DNA of 9,061 nt, from contig JBBSUX010000143.1 in assembly GCA_038234045.1 (NCBI GenBank), positions 1 to 9,061 on the forward strand, given 5' to 3'. The position numbers and the translations under genes are program-made. A model generated the notes under the pieces. That model had not been told where the DNA came from. It saw only the letters and a list, made by a program, of their open reading frames with translations, and did not search any database. Origin of the DNA: JBBSUX01 sp038234045 (GTDB taxonomy: Bacteria; Pseudomonadota; Gammaproteobacteria; Burkholderiales; Burkholderiaceae_C). Within the stretch, counting starts at the first letter, position 1; each line of letters starts with the position of its first letter. This document shows positions 5,597 through 9,061 of this stretch, in pieces.

Positions 5597-8040
5597 CCCG
5601 GGCGCCGGGGTGGGCGCCATGTATCCATTGCTGGCCAGTCATGAAATTGATGCCTGATCCCGATGCCCTCGCGGTTCTCCAAACGGAGAACGTCCGCCTG
5701 GCTGCGCTGCTGGAATCGCACGGAATTGAGTCGCGCCGGCCGACGCCGCTGGCTTCGCCGGTTCAGCAGATCGAACCGTCAAGGCTTTCCACCGCGGAGA
5801 AAGTGGCGCTGTTTCGGCGGCTGTTTCGTGGACGCACCGATGTCTTTTCCATCCGCTGGGAGAGCAAAACCTCGGGCAAATCGGGCTACGCGCCGGCCTG
5901 CGCTAACGAATGGCGCGCCGGCGTTTGCGAGAAGCCGCGCATCAAGTGCAGTGCTTGCAGCCATCGCCTGCTGATCCCGTTGTCCGATGCGGTCATTTAT
6001 GACCATCTGGCTGGCCAGCATACGGTGGGCGTGTATCCGCTGTTGGAAGACGACACCTGCTACTTCCTGGCGGTCGACTTCGACGAGGCCGAGTGGCACG
6101 ACGACGCCCGCGCCTTCGCGCGGACCTGCGAGGAACTGGGAGTGCCGGTGGCACTGGAGATCTCGCGGTCCGGACAGGGCGCACATGCCTGGGTGTTCTT
6201 CGGTTCAAGAGTGTCGGCTCGAGATGCTCGCCGCCTGGGCACAGCCATCATCAGCCAGGCCTGCTCACGCACCCGGCAATTGAAGCTGAGTTCCTACGAC
6301 CGGCTGTTTCCCAGCCAGGACACGATGCCCAAGGGTGGTTTTGGCAACCTGATCGCGTTGCCGCTACAAAAGCTGTCGCGTGAACACGGCTGCAGCATGT
6401 TCATCGATGAAAAGTTACGCCCTTACCCGGATCAGTGGGCGTTCTTGGCGTCGATTCCGCTCATGGCATCGCGCGACATCGAGGCCACGATCCTACGCGC
6501 GACGGGTGGCGCCCATCCTCTGGATGTGACCTTCATCGACGACGAGGAACTGGCCACACCGTGGAAGCGTGAAACGACGCCGTTAAAGAAGTTGGCCGGT
6601 CAGATGCCCGCATCGTTGGCCGTGACGCTGGCCAACCTGATTTACTTCAACAAATCCCAGTTGCCGCATGCCTTGGCCAATCGTTTGATCCGCTTGGCAG
6701 CGTTCCAGAACCCCGAGTTCTACAAGGCTCAGGCAATGCGGATGTCAGTGTGGGACAAGCCGCGTGTCATAGGCAGTGCTGAGAACTTCCCGCAGCACAT
6801 CGCACTGCCGCGCGGCTGTCTCGACGCCGCCAGGGAACTGCTGCGTGAGAACGGCATTCGCTGCGAGCTGAATGACGAGCGGTACGAAGGGAACCCTCTC
6901 GACGTCGACTTCGTTGGTACGTTGCGCGCAGATCAAGAGGCGGCCGTATCGGCGATGCTGGATCACGATGCCGGCGTCCTATGTGCGCCGACAGCCTTCG
7001 GCAAGACGGTGGTAGCAGCCGCGATGATTGCGCGTCGGGGCGTGAGTACGTTGGTGCTTGTGCATCGAACTGAACTGCTCAGGCAATGGCAGGAACGCTT
7101 GCACGCATTCCTGGCCGCAGGCAGCGGCTCGGTCGGCAAGGACTTGATCGGCGCAGTGGGCGGTGGCAAAGCCAGACTCACCGGCAGAATCGACATCGCC
7201 GTAATGCAGTCTCTATCGCGCCGAGGAGAAGTCAGCGCGCTGGTCGAAAACTACGGGCACGTCATCGTCGACGAATGTCATCACGTCGGTGCTGTGTCTT
7301 TCGATGCCATCCTCAAGCGAGCCAAGGCCAAATTCGTGCTTGGCCTGACCGCAACGCCGATTCGCCGCGATGGGCAACATCCCATCATCTTCATGCAGTG
7401 CGGACCCGTCCGGCACACAGCAACCACGCCGGCTGGTGTGCCGCACGATTTGGAAGTGATTGCTCGGACCCGCCACTCGTCAATCGAGTTGCCGACAGAA
7501 GTGGGCATTCAAGGCGTGTTCCGACATCTCGTCAATGACCAACTCCGGACGCAAGCGATCGCGGCAGAGGTCGCCCATGCCTTCGGTCAAGACCGCAAGG
7601 TATTGGTATTGACCGAGCGCACGGAGCACCTTGAAGCCATCCGAATCGCCCTGAACCGAATGGTCCCACCACCGTTCGTCTTACACGGGCGGATGTCGAG
7701 GAAGCAGCGGGCAGCGCTGATCGACGAACTTGAAGCGCTATCGCCGGAGGCGCCCCGCGTCTTGCTCTCGACCGGAAAGCTGGTCGGCGAGGGCTTTGAC
7801 CACCCTCCGCTCGACACGCTGGTGCTCGCCATGCCGATTTCCTGGAAGGGCACGCTGCAGCAGTATGCCGGCCGCCTGCACCGAGAGCATAAAAGCAAGA
7901 CGGCCGTGCGTATCGTTGATTTCGTGGACACCGGCCATCCGGCGTTGCTTCGGATGTGGGACAAGCGAAAGCGAGGCTATCGGGCAATGGGCTACCGGAT
8001 AGCAGACATTGAAGTTGCAAGCGACGACGTACTGCTGTGA
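5572..8040 (+). CDS. TOTE-type archaeo-eukaryotic primase fused to an SF2 helicase
   Basis: A primase-helicase fusion of the type assigned to TOTE conflict systems, thought to act against invading nucleic acid. Numbering from 5572: short coiled coil (about 30-48), four-cysteine zinc-binding motif (Cys110, 119, 126, 129), then the AEP primase core with DFD (Asp169, Asp171), SGQGAHAW (His205) and a later YDRLFPSQD (Asp243/Asp250). The helicase half starts near 444: LRADQE, Walker A APTAFGKT (472-479), Walker B DECHH (567-571), LTATP (592-596), GEGFDH (739-744) and QYAGRLHR (764-771). All motifs look intact, which suggests an active NTPase and polymerase or nucleotidyltransferase. The ATG at 5572 has GAGGGAAGGA 9 nt upstream and overlaps the preceding ORF by 25 nt. 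ATGs at 5641 and 5650 lack a Shine-Dalgarno but lie closer to where conserved sequence begins, and could be the true start. The gene ends right after the helicase domain; no nuclease domain is fused. Confidence 0.88.
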   Translation: MRSAAWAITRAPGWAPCIHCWPVMKLMPDPDALAVLQTENVRLAALLESHGIESRRPTPLASPVQQIEPSRLSTAEKVALFRRLFRGRTDVFSIRWESKTSGKSGYAPACANEWRAGVCEKPRIKCSACSHRLLIPLSDAVIYDHLAGQHTVGVYPLLEDDTCYFLAVDFDEAEWHDDARAFARTCEELGVPVALEISRSGQGAHAWVFFGSRVSARDARRLGTAIISQACSRTRQLKLSSYDRLFPSQDTMPKGGFGNLIALPLQKLSREHGCSMFIDEKLRPYPDQWAFLASIPLMASRDIEATILRATGGAHPLDVTFIDDEELATPWKRETTPLKKLAGQMPASLAVTLANLIYFNKSQLPHALANRLIRLAAFQNPEFYKAQAMRMSVWDKPRVIGSAENFPQHIALPRGCLDAARELLRENGIRCELNDERYEGNPLDVDFVGTLRADQEAAVSAMLDHDAGVLCAPTAFGKTVVAAAMIARRGVSTLVLVHRTELLRQWQERLHAFLAAGSGSVGKDLIGAVGGGKARLTGRIDIAVMQSLSRRGEVSALVENYGHVIVDECHHVGAVSFDAILKRAKAKFVLGLTATPIRRDGQHPIIFMQCGPVRHTATTPAGVPHDLEVIARTRHSSIELPTEVGIQGVFRHLVNDQLRTQAIAAEVAHAFGQDRKVLVLTERTEHLEAIRIALNRMVPPPFVLHGRMSRKQRAALIDELEALSPEAPRVLLSTGKLVGEGFDHPPLDTLVLAMPISWKGTLQQYAGRLHREHKSKTAVRIVDFVDTGHPALLRMWDKRKRGYRAMGYRIADIEVASDDVLL

Positions 8041-8473
8041 ACGACCCCCAGCAGAGTTGTATGTTGGTCCGAAGCTGTCTGGGAAATTTCAAGCAGGGCA
8101 GCAGCGCCAGCCAGTTCTGGATCCACACCCGGTGGCGGTCGAGTTCGGCTGCGGCCACGAATCGCACGTCAGGACCTTGTTCCGGGGAGGCCAACTCGCC
8201 GGCTATCGTTGACGGCTCATCTGCCAGGACCAGCCATATCGGCTCGCCGTCTCGCAAGGCCCAGAAGTCGGGCGGGGACTGCAGCGCCAGATCATCGGGC
8301 CAGCTTGGCCGCTCGCAGTAGCGAGTCACGCGGGGATGGGCTTCAAGCATCGCCCAAAGACGCAGCTGCCTTCTGCTGTTGAGCACCATGGTGCGGCCGA
8401 GCTTGGGCGCCCACAGGTGGTGGAGCGTCTGGCCATGCAGGCGCTGCAGAGGCAGCGCGGCCGACTCAAACAC
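8041..8473 (-). pseudogene. TnsA-like transposition endonuclease subunit, 3'-truncated against the helicase gene
   Basis: From a GTG at 8473 the minus strand encodes a sequence resembling the TnsA N-terminal (PD-(D/E)XK nuclease) family found in Tn7-like elements and some Tn5053/Tn6022-like elements. The telling stretch is about residues 34-81: SRRQLRLWAMLEAHPRVTRY, then CERPSW, then PPDFWALRDGEPIWLVL. This is the 'le.hP.V..y..qP...PDf...dg' layout. Asp69 of PPDF fits the catalytic Asp, but the expected Glu and the Lys of the last strand are not evident, so nuclease activity is doubtful. Residues 100-127 (RFVAAAELDRHRVWIQNWL) still look like real protein. Beyond about 8060-8095 the similarity stops. 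The open frame runs on to 7532, but that part is antisense to the helicase C-terminus and reads as a shadow. The gene is therefore best seen as a truncated remnant marking a rearrangement junction. No TniA/TnsB partner is in the window. Confidence 0.5.
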
Positions 8474-8501
8474 GGACAGTGCCCTGGACTCGCATGAGTA
8501 G

Positions 8502-8570
8502 CGAATTTAATGCAAATTCGACGCAGAGTGGCAACTTTACCGGAATCGAGAGTGTGGGTAAATCTGCCAC
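8502..8570. repeat. Nested inverted repeats upstream of the TnsA-like gene, possible transposon end
   Basis: Two structures lie side by side. CGAATTT (8502-8508) and AAATTCG (8514-8520) are perfect arms around 5 bp. GTGGCAACTTTACC (8528-8541) pairs with GGGTAAATCTGCCAC (8556-8570), with two mismatches in 14 bp and a 14-bp spacer. On the minus strand three related cores (GATTTACCCAC, AAGTTGCCAC, AATTTGCATT) follow one another at about 28 and 19 bp. Tn7/Tn5053-class ends carry such repeated transposase-binding sites outside the first transposition gene. A TGT...ACA terminus was not found, so the exact end is undefined. Confidence 0.38.
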
Positions 8571-8603
8571 GGCCGACCTCAATCTACCCTGCTGCTCCCA
8601 GGA

Positions 8604-8682
8604 AGAGCAAGGGAGGAGGGGGTGGCAGCTTTACTGCGTTTGAAAGCAGCTTCAACGCCTGGCAAGACCTTTGACCGCACTG
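8604..8682 (+). ncRNA. Probable yybP-ykoY manganese riboswitch
   Basis: The stretch GGCAAGACCTTTGACC at 8661-8676 is the typical 3' strand of the yybP-ykoY aptamer. GCAAGGGAGGAG at 8608-8619 can supply the matching 5' strand of P1 and the purine-rich L1. Between them, GCTTT (8628-8632) and AAAGC (8643-8647) can form an inner stem, followed by TTCAACGCC in the L3 position. This class senses Mn2+ and is often found ahead of TMEM165/GDT1 (UPF0016) transporter genes, as here. GGGCCGG (8694-8700) and CCGGCCC (8726-8732) could form the expression platform just before the Shine-Dalgarno. The L1 sequence departs from the usual GGGGAGUAG, so boundaries and folding are approximate. Confidence 0.68.
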
Positions 8683-8693
8683 CTTTCTGGATT

Positions 8694-8732
8694 GGGCCGG
8701 GGAAGTCGTGTGGTCACGGTTTTCACCGGCCC
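8694..8732 (+). promoter_or_regulatory. Possible expression-platform hairpin of the riboswitch
   Basis: Perfect 7-bp arms GGGCCGG and CCGGCCC enclose about 25 nt and end 1 nt before GGAAG (8734-8738), the Shine-Dalgarno of the transporter gene. The position suits control of translation start or Rho access. No T-run follows, so a simple intrinsic terminator is unlikely. Confidence 0.4.
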
Positions 8733-8746
8733 TGGAAGACTCCTTG

Positions 8747-9061
8747 ATGGAACCATTTCTCGTATCCGCCGGCGTGGTCGCCCTCGGCGAGATGGGCGAC
8801 AAGACGCAGTTGCTGGCCATCGTGCTCGCGGCCACGTTTCGCAAACCCCTGCCGATCGTTGCCGGCATCCTGGTGGCCACGCTGGCGAACCACGCCGCCG
8901 CCGGTGCCATCGGCAGGTGGGTGGCTCAGGCCCTGGGGCCTGACGTCTTGCGCTGGGTCATCGGTGGTTGGTTTCTTGCCATGGCCGGCTGGATGCTCAT
9001 TCCTGACAAGATTGACGACGACGTTACTGGTGGCAAACAGCGCTTTGGCGTGTTCGGCACC
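8747..9061 (+). CDS. TMEM165/GDT1 (UPF0016) family cation transporter, 5' part only
   Basis: A membrane transporter of the UPF0016/GDT1 family, whose bacterial members export Mn2+. The 105 visible codons begin MEPFLVSAGVVALGEMGDKT and hold the family signature E-x-G-D-K-T at about residues 15-20, within the first membrane helix. Further hydrophobic segments follow at about 36-54 and 68-87 (VIGGWFLAMAGWMLI). The second half of these proteins, with another copy of the motif, would lie beyond the window. The ATG at 8747 has GGAAG 8 nt upstream. The Mn2+ riboswitch candidate directly upstream agrees with the role: high manganese would turn on export. It is probably a resident chromosomal gene beside the insertion; this is inferred from its housekeeping type and its unrelated neighbours. 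Confidence 0.88.
   Translation, partial: MEPFLVSAGVVALGEMGDKTQLLAIVLAATFRKPLPIVAGILVATLANHAAAGAIGRWVAQALGPDVLRWVIGGWFLAMAGWMLIPDKIDDDVTGGKQRFGVFGT

Noticed and set aside
7532..8040. C-terminal continuation of the TnsA-like minus-strand frame
   Set aside because: Runs antisense through the conserved helicase C-terminus, is arginine/alanine/serine-rich, and does not look like the family's C-terminal half.
8474..8620. Classic TGT...ACA terminus of a Tn7/Tn5053-class element
   Set aside because: No ACA trinucleotide occurs on the plus strand between about 8480 and 8620, so the standard terminus could not be placed.
1..9061. CRISPR array, tRNA or rRNA genes
   Set aside because: No regularly spaced direct repeats and no tRNA or rRNA-like segments were found on reading both strands.

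Overview
The window looks like accessory DNA of a GC-rich proteobacterium (beta or gamma), running into what is probably resident chromosome at the right edge. The basis is the high coding GC, a ParB of the plasmid/ICE type, a long tyrosine recombinase with a DUF3701-type N-terminus, and a TMEM165/GDT1-family gene behind a probable yybP-ykoY manganese riboswitch. The genus cannot be fixed from the sequence alone.

Left part (1-1767): a parB-like gene, possibly cut by the window edge, is followed by about 730 bp with no convincing gene. This gap is AT-richer and holds a strong hairpin (1237-1260), a weaker one (1066-1083), and a recombination-core-like inverted repeat (1693-1710) just ahead of the recombinase. 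Then comes a 636-residue tyrosine recombinase (1768-3678) with all catalytic residues visible.

Middle part (3679-8040): a 216-bp regulatory gap with a candidate promoter and palindrome leads into a compact same-strand operon. Its members are a 291-residue antitoxin with an MbcA/ParS/Xre-like C-terminus, a RES-domain toxin (joined by ATGA), a 62-codon ORF resembling the start of a type I restriction specificity subunit (joined by ATGA), and an 822-codon fusion of an archaeo-eukaryotic-type primase with a superfamily 2 helicase, of the kind described in TOTE conflict systems. The reading is a mobile defence module: a RES NAD+-degrading toxin-antitoxin pair coupled to a primase-helicase. This coupling is the most interesting feature of the window.

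Right part (8041-9061): on the minus strand is a TnsA-like transposition gene whose 3' half has been lost against the helicase gene. Upstream of it (8502-8570) are inverted and iterated motifs that could be a transposon end. Beyond them lie the candidate riboswitch and the 5' part of a TMEM165/GDT1 (UPF0016) cation transporter gene, open at the window edge. The likely history is a Tn7/Tn5053-class element inserted beside the transporter gene, later rearranged so that the defence cargo abuts the truncated transposition gene.
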